In this document: positions 51,282 to 60,930 of the stretch, piece by piece
Numbering within the stretch: position 1 is the first letter of the stretch
How the letters are laid out: every line of letters starts with the position of its first letter
Source of the DNA: an uncultured Cuneatibacter sp.
Lineage (GTDB): Bacteria > Bacillota > Clostridia > Lachnospirales > Lachnospiraceae
Length of the DNA stretch: 61,381 nt
Assembly (NCBI GenBank): GCA_934234215.1
Contig: CAKQHB010000016.1
Span: 1-61,381 of the forward strand
Direction: 5' to 3'
Program-made: the position numbers and the translations under genes
The notes under the pieces: model-generated
Told to the model about the DNA's origin: nothing
Database searches by the model: none
What the model saw: the letters and a program-made list of their open reading frames with translations, nothing else

Positions 51282-52766
51282 TTATAGTCCAGTGTAACCC
51301 ATCAGATATTCGTCCACGGCACGGGCAACTTCTCTGCCCTCCCGGATTGCCCAGACAACCAACGACTGTCCTCTGCGCATGTCTCCGGCTGCAAAAACAT
51401 GTTCTGCACTGGTCTGAAAATCTTTATCGGAAGCTGCCACATTGCTTCTCGCATCGGTTTCAACGCCAAATGCTTTTGTGACATAGCTCTCACTTCCAAG
51501 AAATCCCGCTGCGATCAGGCACAGATCTGCATCGATCTCATATTCGGATCCTGCGACTTCTTCCATTCTCATACGACCAGTCTTTTCGTCCTTCACCGGC
51601 TGTAGCTTTACCAGCTTCATCTTTTTCAGATTGCCCTGTTCATCTGCGAGAAATTCTTTTACAGTTGTCTGATAAATACGCGGGTCGTGTCCAAACACCG
51701 CAATCGCTTCTTCCTGACCGTAATCCGTCTTGCAGACTCTCGGCCACTCCGGCCAGGAGTTGTTTTCTGCGCGGTGATTCGGCAGCTTCGGCATCATCTC
51801 CAGCTGTGTCACAGAAGCACAACCGTGACGGATCGCAGTACCGACACAATCATTGCCGGTATCACCGCCACCGATGACAACCACATGCTTTCCCTTTGCA
51901 CTGATGAATGCACCATCCTGCAGGTTCGAATCAAGCAGACTCTTCGTTGTTGCTTTTAAGAAATCCACTGCAAAGTAAATTCCCGCTGCATTTCGTCCCG
52001 GAGCTTTAATATCTCTTGGATTGGATGCTCCACAGGCAAGCACAATGCTGTCATATTCCTTCAGCAATTTTGTTGCCTTTATATCCTTGCCCACATTCGT
52101 ACCGGTCACAAATTCCACGCCCTCTTCCTTCATCATGTTCATGCGGCGGGTAATCACAGCTTTGTCCAGCTTCATATTCGGAATACCATACATCAGCAAA
52201 CCACCAATGCGATCCGAACGCTCAAATACTGTTACCTGATGACCTCTGCGGTTCAGCTGCTGCGCTGCTGCCAGACCGGAGGGACCGGAGCCGATGATTG
52301 CCACTTTTTTTCCGGTACGCACCGGTGGTTTCTGAGGCACTGCCCAACCATTCTCAAATGCAGTCTCGATGATGCTCCATTCATTTTCCTTGACACTGAC
52401 CGGATCCCCGTGAAGGCCGCAGGTACACGCAGCCTCACACAGCGCCGGACAAACTCTCGACGTAAATTCCGGAAAACAGTTCGTCTTTTGCAGACGGTTG
52501 TATGCCTGTTCCCAGTTGCGAGTATAGATCAGATCGTTCCACTCCGGCACAAGATTGTTCAACGGACAGCCTGAGGTCATCCCCTTGATCATCTGTCCGG
52601 ACTGACAGAATGGCACGCCGCATTCCATACATCTTGCGCCCTGTTTTTCCTGCTCTGCCTGGGGCAGTCTGCAGTGAAATTCCTGAAAATTCCGAATCCG
52701 TTCTTCCGGAGGAAGTGCCGGTCCGGTGACTCTGTTATAATCCATAAAGCCAGTAGGTTTTCCCAT
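51282..52766 (-). CDS. gltD: Glutamate synthase small subunit
   Basis: Passes electrons from NADPH to the large subunit of glutamate synthase. The 494-residue protein has the N-terminal Cys-rich Fe-S region (CMECGVPFCQ, CPLNNLVPEW, CPALCEAACTCGL), the FAD motif IIGSGPSGLAAAQQLNRRG and the NADPH motif VVIGGGDTGNDCVG. AGGAGGAATCGGAACA precedes the ATG, 21 bases after gltB. Confidence 0.95.
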   Translation of the reverse strand: MGKPTGFMDYNRVTGPALPPEERIRNFQEFHCRLPQAEQEKQGARCMECGVPFCQSGQMIKGMTSGCPLNNLVPEWNDLIYTRNWEQAYNRLQKTNCFPEFTSRVCPALCEAACTCGLHGDPVSVKENEWSIIETAFENGWAVPQKPPVRTGKKVAIIGSGPSGLAAAQQLNRRGHQVTVFERSDRIGGLLMYGIPNMKLDKAVITRRMNMMKEEGVEFVTGTNVGKDIKATKLLKEYDSIVLACGASNPRDIKAPGRNAAGIYFAVDFLKATTKSLLDSNLQDGAFISAKGKHVVVIGGGDTGNDCVGTAIRHGCASVTQLEMMPKLPNHRAENNSWPEWPRVCKTDYGQEEAIAVFGHDPRIYQTTVKEFLADEQGNLKKMKLVKLQPVKDEKTGRMRMEEVAGSEYEIDADLCLIAAGFLGSESYVTKAFGVETDARSNVAASDKDFQTSAEHVFAAGDMRRGQSLVVWAIREGREVARAVDEYLMGYTGL

Positions 52767-52787
52767 TGTTCCGATTCCTCCTCGTCA

Positions 52788-55700
52788 TTATTTCTTCGCA
52801 CATGCGTAGAATGCTTCGATCTGCGCCTGCTCGCTGCTCATGCCCTTCTGCTCCATCAGAACGATCTCGTTCTGCATCTTCTTATAGTCGTGCGGCACTA
52901 CCTTTTTGAACTTCGGCAAATATTCGGAGAAGTGCTCCAGAATCTCTTTGCCCTTTCTGGAATTGGTGTACTGCACATGCTCGCCGATCAGCTCCTTCAA
53001 CTGCTGAACGTCGTACTTGTTCGTCACTTCTTCCAAGGAAACCAGCGCCTTATTGACTCTCGTATACAGGTCGCGATGCTCGTCTAACACATAGGCGATA
53101 CCACCGCTCATGCCGGCTGCAAAGTTCTTTCCGGTCGGTCCGAGAATGACAGCGCAGCCACCAGTCATGTATTCACAGCCGTGCTCACCAACGCCCTCAA
53201 CAACTGCCGTCGCGCCGGAATTTCGTACACAGAAACGTTCTCCTGCCACACCACTGATAAATGCTTTGCCACTGGTAGCACCATACAGCGCTACATTACC
53301 GATGATAATGTTGTCTTCGGCTGCAAAAGCTGCACTCTTCGGCGGATAAACGATCAGCTTACCACCGGAAAGTCCCTTTCCGAAGTAATCATTGCTGTCG
53401 CCTGTCAGCTCCAGAGTCAGTCCCTTCGGGATAAAAGCACCGAAGCTCTGTCCTCCGGAACCGCTGCACTTGACGGTGAAGGTATCCTCTTCCAGCGTAT
53501 CCTGATACTTTCTCGTGATGTCTGCACCAAAGATCGTACCAAAGGTTCGGTCTGTATTGTGGACATCCAGCTCCAGACTACGGTGCTGCTTTTTGTCCAG
53601 TGCGGACTTGAACTTCGTCTCCAGCACTCTCTCATCCAGCGTCCGCTCCAGATGGAAGTCATACACATCTTTATCATAATAACCGCGGATAGAAACGCCT
53701 GCGTAAGGATTATTCAGCAGTCTCGTCAGATCCAGCTCGGAGCCGTGTCCATATACCACATCGTTTCTCTGGCGCAGATACTCGGTATGTCCAATCAGGT
53801 CATCCACTTTGCGGACACCCAGTCTTGCCATATATTCCCGCAGCTCCTGTGCCACAAACTTCATAAAGTTCTCAACATACTCCGGCTTGCCGCGGAACCG
53901 CTTGCGCAGCTCCGGATTCTGGGTTGCAATGCCCATCGGACAAGTATCAAGATTACACACACGCATCATGACGCAGCCCATTGTTACCAGAGGCGCTGTC
54001 GCAAATCCGAACTCCTCTGCACCAAGCAATGCTGCGATCAAAACATCTCTGCCGGTCATGAGCTTTCCATCCGTCTCCACGATGACACGATCCCGCAGGC
54101 CATTCATGAGCAACGTCTGATGTGTCTCTGCGACACCCAACTCCCACGGAAGTCCTGCGTTGTAAATCGAACTTCTCGGTGCAGCGCCCGTACCGCCGTC
54201 ATAACCGGACACAAGGATAACCTGTGCGCCCGCTTTTGCAACACCGGCTGCAACCGTTCCCACTCCCGCTTCAGATACGAGCTTGACGGAAATTCTGGCA
54301 TCGGTATTGGCATTTTTCAGATCATAGATCAGCTGTGCCAGATCCTCAATGGAATAAATATCGTGATGCGGAGGCGGAGAAATCAAAGCCACACCCGGTG
54401 TGGAATGTCTCGTCTTCGCGATCCACGGGTAAACCTTACTTGCCGGCAAATGTCCGCCTTCACCGGGCTTTGCGCCCTGCGCCATCTTAATCTGGATTTC
54501 TTTTGCGCTTACCAGATAGCGGCTTGTCACACCAAATCTGCCGGATGCTACCTGCTTGATCGCGGAGCAGCGGTCCTTTCCATCTGCAGACGGTACGAGA
54601 CGATCCAGACTCTCGCCGCCCTCACCGGAATTGGACTTGCCATGCAGGTGATTCATCGCAATCGCCATCGTCTCATGAGCTTCCTGAGAGATGGAACCGT
54701 AGGACATCGCGCCGGTTTTAAACCGCTTGACGATAGATTCTACGCTCTCCACCTCGTCAATAGGAATACCGCCATCCTCCGGATACTGGATATCCAGCAG
54801 ACTTCTGAGCTTGACCGCATGTTCCTTCTCATCCGCAAGCCTTGAATACTGCTTAAACTCTTCATAATCGCCATTTTTCGTGGATTCCTGCAGCAGATGG
54901 ATCGTAGCAGGTGTGTACAGATGTTCTTCCTGTCCGCTTCTTGCCTTGTACGTTCCGGTGCTGTCCAGGGTCAGATCCGTCTGCAGTCCCAGCGGATCAA
55001 AGGCTCTGGAATGCATCTCATCGTTCTGACGCTCGATGTCTTCCAATGTCACACCGCCAACTCTGCAAATCGTTCCGGTGAAGTATTTATTTACAACATC
55101 CTCATCCAATCCAATCGCCTCGAAAATACGAGAGCCCTGATAAGACTGAATTGTGGAAATACCCATCTTAGATGCAATCTTGACAATACCGGAAAGCACT
55201 GCCTTGTTGTAGTCATTGACCGCTGCATAATAATCCTTTTCCAGCATGCCGCAGTCGATCAGATACTTGATAGAATCCTGTGCCAGATACGGGTTGATCG
55301 CACTGGCACCAAAACCCAGTAAAGTCGCAAAGTGATGTACTTCTCTCGGCTCGCCGCTCTCCAGAATCACGGCAACGGAAGTTCTGCGCTTTGTCGTAAC
55401 AAGATGCTGATGCAATGCAGAAACCGCCAACAGAGACGGAATCGCAACGTGATTTTCGTCCACACCACGGTCAGACAAAATCAAAATATTTGCGCCATCC
55501 CGGTAAGCACGATCGACTTCTACAAACAGGTAGTCGATGGCTTTTGCAAGGGATGTGTTCTTATAATAAGTAATCGGAATCGTCTCAACCTTGAATCCGT
55601 CTACTTTCATATATTTAATCTTTAACAGATCCGTGTTCGTCAGAATCGGATTGTTGACTCGCAGGATCTTGCAGTTATCAGCTGTCTCCTCCAGGAAGTT

Positions 55701-57323
55701 TCCGTCCTCACCGATATAAACCGATGTGGAGGTAACAATCTCCTCACGGATCGCATCAATCGGCGGGTTCGTTACCTGTGCGAACAGCTGTTTGAAATAG
55801 TCAAACAGCGGCTTATCCTGACTGGACAGCACTGCCAGCGGAGAATCCACACCCATTGAGGACGTTCCTTCCGTGCCGTTCTTTGCCATCGGCAGCAGCA
55901 TCGTACGGAACTCTTCGTAAGTATAGCCAAACGCTTTCTGCAATTTCTGACGCTCATCGTGACTGTAAGACGGAACGCTCTTGTTCGGGATCGGCAGATC
56001 ATGCAGATGGATCAAATTGGCATCCAGCCACTCACCGTAAGGACGTCTCATCGCATATTTCATTTTCAGCTCTTCGTCCCCGATCAGACGTCCCTCTTTT
56101 GTATCAATCAGAAGCATCTTACCGGGACGCAGACGATCTTTTTTGATAACCCGCGCCGGATCGATCTCCAATGCACCAACCTCCGAAGACAGGATCATGT
56201 AATCATCGTTTGTGATGTAATAGCGGGACGGACGCAGACCGTTTCGATCCAGAACCGCACCAATCATATCACCATCGGTAAATACGATAGACGCAGGACC
56301 ATCCCACGGCTCCATCATCGTCGCATAATACTGATAGAAGTCTTTCTTCTCCTGAGACATGAAGCGATCGTTCATCCACGGCTCCGGAATCGTGATCATC
56401 ACCGCCAGCGGCAGATCCATTCCACTCATGACCATAAATTCCAGCGCGTTGTCCAGCATTGCAGAGTCGGAGCCTTCGGAATTGATGACCGGCAGAATCT
56501 TGTGCATGTCAGCTTCCAGATACGGCGATTCCATATTCTCTTCTCTTGCCTGCATCTTGTCAACGTTGCCTCGGATCGTGTTGATCTCACCGTTATGAAC
56601 GATGTAGCGGTACGGATGCGCACGATACCAGCTGGGATTTGTGTTCGTGGAGAATCTGGAATGAACCGTTGCGATCGCAGATTCATAATCCGGGCACTGC
56701 AGATCCTGATAGAACTTCCGCAGCTCACTCACAAGGAACATACCTTTGTAAACAATGGTACGGCTGGACAGGGAAACCACATAGGTCTCAGAATCCGTGC
56801 TGTGCTCGTACTCTCTTCTTGCCACATACAGCTTTCGGTCAAAAGGAAGTCCCTCTTCCACATCCGCCGGTTTGCGGATAAAGCCCTGCATAATATGCGG
56901 CATACAGTCTGCTGCCTTGTGTCCCAAAATTTCCGGGCATACCGGAACCTCTCTCCAGCCAAGGAACTTCAATCCTTCTTTTTCTACGATGATCTCAAAC
57001 ATCTTCATAGCACGGCGTTTTTTCAGTTCATCCTGCGGGAAGAAGAACATACCGATTCCATATTCCCGTTCGCCGCCCAAATCAATCCCTGCCTCTGCCA
57101 TCACGCGACTGAAAAACTTATGGGAGATCTGCAGCATAATGCCGACACCGTCACCTGTCTTTCCTTCCGCATCTTTTCCGGCACGATGCTCCAGATTCTC
57201 TACAATCTTCAGTGCATCGTCAACGGTCTTGTGTGTCTGGATACCCTTGATATTGACGACAGCGCCAATACCGCAGTTATCATGTTCAAACCGGGGATCA
57301 TACAGTGTTTTCTGTTGTTCCAT
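52788..57323 (-). CDS. gltB: Glutamate synthase large subunit
   Basis: Makes two glutamates from glutamine and 2-oxoglutarate. The 1511-residue protein has a class II amidotransferase domain whose nucleophile is Cys17 in FEHDNCGIGAVV (a propeptide must be removed), a central domain, the FMN-binding synthase domain (SGYDGGTGAAPRSSIYNAG), the 3Fe-4S Cys in CNLDTCPMGIATQ, and the C-terminal beta-helix. TGGAGGAAAAC precedes ATG 57323; the frame to 57392 has no site. The promoter is at 57502-57530 and a terminator lies in the leader, so attenuation is possible. Confidence 0.96.
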   Translation of the reverse strand: MEQQKTLYDPRFEHDNCGIGAVVNIKGIQTHKTVDDALKIVENLEHRAGKDAEGKTGDGVGIMLQISHKFFSRVMAEAGIDLGGEREYGIGMFFFPQDELKKRRAMKMFEIIVEKEGLKFLGWREVPVCPEILGHKAADCMPHIMQGFIRKPADVEEGLPFDRKLYVARREYEHSTDSETYVVSLSSRTIVYKGMFLVSELRKFYQDLQCPDYESAIATVHSRFSTNTNPSWYRAHPYRYIVHNGEINTIRGNVDKMQAREENMESPYLEADMHKILPVINSEGSDSAMLDNALEFMVMSGMDLPLAVMITIPEPWMNDRFMSQEKKDFYQYYATMMEPWDGPASIVFTDGDMIGAVLDRNGLRPSRYYITNDDYMILSSEVGALEIDPARVIKKDRLRPGKMLLIDTKEGRLIGDEELKMKYAMRRPYGEWLDANLIHLHDLPIPNKSVPSYSHDERQKLQKAFGYTYEEFRTMLLPMAKNGTEGTSSMGVDSPLAVLSSQDKPLFDYFKQLFAQVTNPPIDAIREEIVTSTSVYIGEDGNFLEETADNCKILRVNNPILTNTDLLKIKYMKVDGFKVETIPITYYKNTSLAKAIDYLFVEVDRAYRDGANILILSDRGVDENHVAIPSLLAVSALHQHLVTTKRRTSVAVILESGEPREVHHFATLLGFGASAINPYLAQDSIKYLIDCGMLEKDYYAAVNDYNKAVLSGIVKIASKMGISTIQSYQGSRIFEAIGLDEDVVNKYFTGTICRVGGVTLEDIERQNDEMHSRAFDPLGLQTDLTLDSTGTYKARSGQEEHLYTPATIHLLQESTKNGDYEEFKQYSRLADEKEHAVKLRSLLDIQYPEDGGIPIDEVESVESIVKRFKTGAMSYGSISQEAHETMAIAMNHLHGKSNSGEGGESLDRLVPSADGKDRCSAIKQVASGRFGVTSRYLVSAKEIQIKMAQGAKPGEGGHLPASKVYPWIAKTRHSTPGVALISPPPHHDIYSIEDLAQLIYDLKNANTDARISVKLVSEAGVGTVAAGVAKAGAQVILVSGYDGGTGAAPRSSIYNAGLPWELGVAETHQTLLMNGLRDRVIVETDGKLMTGRDVLIAALLGAEEFGFATAPLVTMGCVMMRVCNLDTCPMGIATQNPELRKRFRGKPEYVENFMKFVAQELREYMARLGVRKVDDLIGHTEYLRQRNDVVYGHGSELDLTRLLNNPYAGVSIRGYYDKDVYDFHLERTLDERVLETKFKSALDKKQHRSLELDVHNTDRTFGTIFGADITRKYQDTLEEDTFTVKCSGSGGQSFGAFIPKGLTLELTGDSNDYFGKGLSGGKLIVYPPKSAAFAAEDNIIIGNVALYGATSGKAFISGVAGERFCVRNSGATAVVEGVGEHGCEYMTGGCAVILGPTGKNFAAGMSGGIAYVLDEHRDLYTRVNKALVSLEEVTNKYDVQQLKELIGEHVQYTNSRKGKEILEHFSEYLPKFKKVVPHDYKKMQNEIVLMEQKGMSSEQAQIEAFYACAKK

Positions 57324-57437
57324 GTTTTCCTCCATTCCAGCAATATTTCTTCTGTGGCTTTTCTCTGTTGTTTGAATTGTCTGAATATTCAACTATAATC
57401 CCAATATTGTCGAATTGTTCTTCAATTTCAAAAATGA

Positions 57438-57480
57438 AAAAATAAAAAAGGACAGATAGACTCATCTCGTCTATCTGCCC
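57438..57480 (-). terminator. Terminator hairpin in the gltB leader
   Basis: On the minus strand GGGCAGATAGAC (57480-57469) pairs with GTCTATCTGTCC (57461-57450), followed by TTTTTTATTTTTT. It lies between the gltB promoter and gene, with no other gene for it to serve on that strand. Confidence 0.88.
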
Positions 57481-57501
57481 TCTTCGGCTTCGTTTCTTTA
57501 G

Positions 57502-57530
57502 TTTATAGCACACATCAAAACCAGTGTCAA
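57502..57530 (-). promoter_or_regulatory. gltB promoter
   Basis: Minus strand TTGACA (57530-57525), 17-base spacer, TATAAA (57507-57502). The leader is about 170 bases. The first 60-70 bases could also be a stand-alone small RNA. Confidence 0.82.
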
Positions 57531-57630
57531 CCACTAATTTACGATCTCCTATACTTCTGAAATTTCACCTCATTTTGTTTCAAAAACGCTTCTGTACTGA
57601 AAAAGGAACAAGCTTTTGCCCGTTTTCACC

Positions 57631-57659
57631 TTTACATCTCCAAATTTTGAGAGTACAAT
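57631..57659 (+). promoter_or_regulatory. ackA promoter
   Basis: TTTACA (57631-57636), 17-base spacer, TACAAT (57654-57659). Bases 57531-57630 show nothing else recognised. Confidence 0.75.
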
Positions 57660-57718
57660 AAAATTAAATGTGGCGTGTCCACAAAAATCACTCGGTTTTT
57701 TACAGGAGGTTTTTTTCA

Positions 57719-58909
57719 ATGAAAGTTTTAGTAATCAACTGTGGAAGCTCTTCTCTGAAGTACCAGCTGATCGACTCCGAGAGCGAAGCTGTTCTGGCAA
57801 AGGGTCTCTGCGAAAGAATTGGTATTGATGGTCGTCTGACCTACGCTGCTGCAGGCAAGGATAAGATCGTAGTTGAGGCTGCTATGCCTGACCACACCGC
57901 TGCTGTCAGCATGGTACTGGAAGCTCTGACAAAGCCCGGCACCGGTGTTGTTGCATCTCTTTCCGAGATCGGCGCAGTTGGTCACAGAGTTGTACATGGT
58001 GGTGAGAAGTTCTCTTCCTCCACAGTTATCACAGACGAGGTTCTGAAGCAGATTGAAGAGTGTAACGATCTGGCTCCTCTGCACAACCCGGCAAACCTGA
58101 TCGGTATCCGTGCTTGTGCAAAGCTGATGCCCGGTGTACCGATGGTAGCTGTATTCGATACCGCTTTCCATCAGACCATGCCGAAGAAGGCTTTCATCTA
58201 TGGTCTTCCTTATGCATATTATGAGAAGTACGGCATTCGTCGTTATGGCTTCCACGGAACCAGCCACAGCTTCGTGAGCAAGAGATGTGCTGAACTGTGC
58301 GGCAAGGCTCCGGAAGATCTGAAGATCATCGTTTGCCATCTGGGTAACGGTTCTTCCGTAAGTGCTGTTATGAACGGCAAGTCCGTAGATACCTCCATGG
58401 GTCTGACTCCTCTGGAAGGTCTGATCATGGGTACCAGAAGTGGTGACATCGATCCCGCTATCGTTGAGTTCATCGCTCACAAGGAAGGTCTGACTCTGGA
58501 AGAAGTTCTGACTGTTCTGAACAAGAAGTCCGGTGTTGAAGGTATCTCCGGTATTTCCAGCGACTTCCGTGATCTGGAGAACGCTGCAGACGAGGGTAAC
58601 GAGCGTGCAATCCTGGCTCAGGACGCATTTGCTTACCGCGTTGCAAAGTACGTTGGTGCTTACGCAGCAGCTATGAACGGTGTTGATGCAATCGCATTCA
58701 CCGCTGGTGTTGGTGAAAACGACAGTGTTATCCGTGAGAAGGTTTGCGCTTACCTTGGATATCTGGGTCTGACTCTGGACAAGGAAGCAAACAAGGGTCG
58801 CGGCAAGGAAATCCAGCTGTCCACTCCGGACTCCACTCTGAAGGCATTCCTGATCCCGACCAACGAAGAGCTGGCTATCGCTAGAGAGACCGTTGCTCTG
58901 GTAAAATAA
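57719..58909 (+). CDS. ackA: Acetate kinase
   Basis: Makes ATP and acetate from acetyl phosphate in fermentation. The 396-residue protein has VLVINCGSSSLKYQL, VGHRVVHGGEKF, FDTAFHQTMP, HLGNGSSVSAV and LEGLIMGTRSGDIDPAI, all ASKHA acetate kinase motifs. AGGAGG precedes ATG 57719; the frame from 57668 has no site. Codon use is strongly biased (GGT, GCT, CTG, AAG), which fits high expression. The usual partner pta is not adjacent. Confidence 0.96.
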   Translation: MKVLVINCGSSSLKYQLIDSESEAVLAKGLCERIGIDGRLTYAAAGKDKIVVEAAMPDHTAAVSMVLEALTKPGTGVVASLSEIGAVGHRVVHGGEKFSSSTVITDEVLKQIEECNDLAPLHNPANLIGIRACAKLMPGVPMVAVFDTAFHQTMPKKAFIYGLPYAYYEKYGIRRYGFHGTSHSFVSKRCAELCGKAPEDLKIIVCHLGNGSSVSAVMNGKSVDTSMGLTPLEGLIMGTRSGDIDPAIVEFIAHKEGLTLEEVLTVLNKKSGVEGISGISSDFRDLENAADEGNERAILAQDAFAYRVAKYVGAYAAAMNGVDAIAFTAGVGENDSVIREKVCAYLGYLGLTLDKEANKGRGKEIQLSTPDSTLKAFLIPTNEELAIARETVALVK

Positions 58910-58948
58910 TATTTGACACTTGATTTATTGATCTTGTCAAAAAATAAA

Positions 58949-58994
58949 GGGGATGCGAAAAAACTCGATTGAGTTTTTTCACATCTCCCTTTTT
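58949..58994 (+). terminator. ackA terminator
   Basis: GGGGATG and GAAAAAACTC pair with GAGTTTTTTC and CATCTCCC around a GATT loop, one mismatch, followed by TTTTT. Confidence 0.9.
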
Positions 58995-59021
58995 GTACCT
59001 GTTGTGTATAAATGACTGAAA

Positions 59022-59111
59022 TCATGCGCAAAGAAAGTGCACTTCCCCTACCCCATAGAGCATGTATACCATGTTTGTCACCGCAAGCTGTGACATAAGT
59101 AATTCAGACAT
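59022..59111 (-). pseudogene. Truncated 5' end of an ABC permease-like gene
   Basis: GGGGAGG, six bases before ATG 59111, opens a frame MSELLMSQLAVTNMVYMLYG, then VGEVHFLCA and TGA, 29 residues in all. The hydrophobic start with a YMLYGVG stretch resembles N-termini of polar amino acid-type ABC permeases. The coding sequence stops abruptly near the ackA terminator, so the rest of the gene appears lost. It follows the epimerase gene by 20 bases on the same strand. Family assignment is tentative. Confidence 0.5.
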
Positions 59112-59131
59112 TTTATCCTCCCCGGGATGTG

Positions 59132-59971
59132 TTACTCCCCAAAATAATGTTTCAGGTTATACATGTTGCGCTTATCATAAAAGAACGGATCTTCATAGTA
59201 GCCGCCGTCCGTGATCTCCTGGCTGAACAGCCCCTGATAACCGTTCTTCAGCATATCCTCCACATCCTGGCGAAGATTCCGGTTGCCGTCTCCCCAGATG
59301 TAATGGCCGTAAGGATTGCAGTCCTGGAAATGGCTGTGGATGATATTTTCTACGCCAAAGGTGTCAAACCACTGCTGAATCGTCTCCCCTGCCACGGACA
59401 TAGCGGTGAGATCGATCATCGCCTTGAAATTGGGGCGGTTCACCTCGTCAAACAGATGCTTGATCTGATCGATCCGATAACCAATGCGTGACTCCTGCGG
59501 CCGCAGCGACTCGCAGGCGATCTGCATGCCATATTCCGCCGCCACCTCGGACAGCCGCTGGTGCATTTCTACGGATCTCTTGAAGCCTTCCTCCTCAGGC
59601 TCATTCCAGTATCCCCAACCGGAGTTTGCCTCCAGGATTTTTGCGCCCAGCTCAGCGCCCAGACGGATCCCGTTGACGAAATAGTTGTAGCTTCGCTCCC
59701 GCAGTTCCGGCTCCTTCACCGCAAACTGATATCCCAGCATGCAGTTATCCGGCGTGATCACCGGGCATTTTAACCCTCTGTCATCCAGCTTTTTCTTAAT
59801 AATCTTCGGGTCAATGGAGCCCTTATGATCCAGCCATATACCCTGCCGCCCTGCCAGGAGCTCCACGTTTTTCACTCCCAGTGCCTGCTGGCAGTCGAGG
59901 AAGTAATCCAGCGAATAATTGATATAATGAATGTTCAGAACCGAAATCCGGTCAATAGATGCAAGTTTCAT
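59132..59971 (-). CDS. Sugar phosphate isomerase/epimerase, FrlC-like (copy 2)
   Basis: A 279-residue TIM-barrel protein of the xylose isomerase-like/AP endonuclease 2 superfamily. Its layout follows fructoselysine 3-epimerase FrlC: LGVKNVELLAGRQGI near residue 32, PVITPDNCMLGYQF, a metal Glu in QIACESLRPQESRIGY, a metal Asp in KAMIDLTAMSVAG, SHFQDCNPYGHYIWGDGN and a final Glu in LFSQEITDGG. The exact substrate is unknown. It is the neighbour and paralogue of 59990-60823 and sits 18 bases downstream. Confidence 0.75.
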   Translation of the reverse strand: MKLASIDRISVLNIHYINYSLDYFLDCQQALGVKNVELLAGRQGIWLDHKGSIDPKIIKKKLDDRGLKCPVITPDNCMLGYQFAVKEPELRERSYNYFVNGIRLGAELGAKILEANSGWGYWNEPEEEGFKRSVEMHQRLSEVAAEYGMQIACESLRPQESRIGYRIDQIKHLFDEVNRPNFKAMIDLTAMSVAGETIQQWFDTFGVENIIHSHFQDCNPYGHYIWGDGNRNLRQDVEDMLKNGYQGLFSQEITDGGYYEDPFFYDKRNMYNLKHYFGE

Positions 59972-59989
59972 GCGCTTTTCCTCCCCCTT

Positions 59990-60823
59990 CTATTTAAAAT
60001 ACGGCTCGAAGGCTGCGATATTTTTCCGGTCAGCTTCCTTCGGATCATCGAAATATCTGCCGTCCGTGATCTCCTGTCCCAGATAACCTTCGTAGTGATA
60101 ATCGTTAAGCAGCTGCAGATAGTCCTCCAGCGGATGCAGGCCGTCGCCCCAGATCAGATGCCCGTAAGGCCGTCCGTCCGGGAAATGCATATGACGGATG
60201 TCACTGCCCAGCGTCTCGAACCACTCCTGCATCGTCTCACCGGCCACACCCATGGCAGTCACATCCAGTGCTGCTTTTACATTGGGATGATCCACCGCAT
60301 CCAGCAGTCGTTTTAACTCCGGCAGCGTGATCACTACCCGGGATTTCTCCGGGCAAACAGTCTCCACTGCCAGCGTCACGCCGTTATCCTCTGCCACCGG
60401 TGCCAGTTTTCGCAGCACCTGCACAGCCCGGTCAAAGGTGCGCTCCGGATCCTCCTTCCAGTCTCCGCCGCAGCAGTTGGTCAGCATGATTTTTGCGCCC
60501 ACTTCCCCTGCCGCCTTGATGCCATTGGTATAATACCCCATGGAATGCTTCTGTGCCAACGGATCATGGGCACAGATCAGATAACTGTACATGGAACACT
60601 CAGGCGTAAACACACCGATATGCAGTCCATAGGACTCCACTTTCTTTTTCAGTTCCTGTGTGTCCTGATACCCATAGTCATCCAGGATAAAATGGGGCAG
60701 ACCACACCACATCTCGATGGTCTTAAAGCCCAGTTCCGCCTGGCTCTGCAGGAAATAATCCAGGGAGTAGTACATATAATGGATTCCCATCCCGGCCAGC
60801 TGTTCTCTTCGTAAGTACGGCAT
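59990..60823 (-). CDS. Sugar phosphate isomerase/epimerase, FrlC-like (copy 1)
   Basis: A 277-residue paralogue of the next gene, with LGFKTIEMWCGLPHF, IGVFTPECSMYSYL, a metal Glu in TLAVETVCPEKSRVV, KAALDVTAMGVAG, HMHFPDGRPYGHLIWGDG and YLGQEITDGRYF. The GxPHF and YTPE-like patches recall FrlC more than IolE. Two different copies side by side suggest two steps or a hetero-oligomer. It follows the broken solute-binding gene, in a cluster that probably took up and used an amino acid-linked sugar. GGAGGAGAAT precedes the ATG. Confidence 0.75.
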   Translation of the reverse strand: MPYLRREQLAGMGIHYMYYSLDYFLQSQAELGFKTIEMWCGLPHFILDDYGYQDTQELKKKVESYGLHIGVFTPECSMYSYLICAHDPLAQKHSMGYYTNGIKAAGEVGAKIMLTNCCGGDWKEDPERTFDRAVQVLRKLAPVAEDNGVTLAVETVCPEKSRVVITLPELKRLLDAVDHPNVKAALDVTAMGVAGETMQEWFETLGSDIRHMHFPDGRPYGHLIWGDGLHPLEDYLQLLNDYHYEGYLGQEITDGRYFDDPKEADRKNIAAFEPYFK

Positions 60824-60930
60824 ACATTCTCCTCCTTGCCTGTTTTATTATGCTTGGTCAAAAGACGGCCTGGCAGTAAAGCTACGCCGTCCTGTATTTC
60901 TAATCATATCATTTTTCAGCTCATACACAA

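Noticed and set aside
53181..54845. 554-codon plus-strand open frame
   Set aside because: It is antisense to gltB, shares the mirrored codon pattern of a long real gene, and has no ribosome site or protein-like motifs.
55959..57398. 479-codon plus-strand open frame
   Set aside because: Antisense of the gltB amidotransferase region, with no recognisable motifs.
57298..57534. Possible 78-residue protein upstream of gltB
   Set aside because: The frame starts in the gltB promoter spacer and passes through the terminator hairpin, so it would not be transcribed as a unit.
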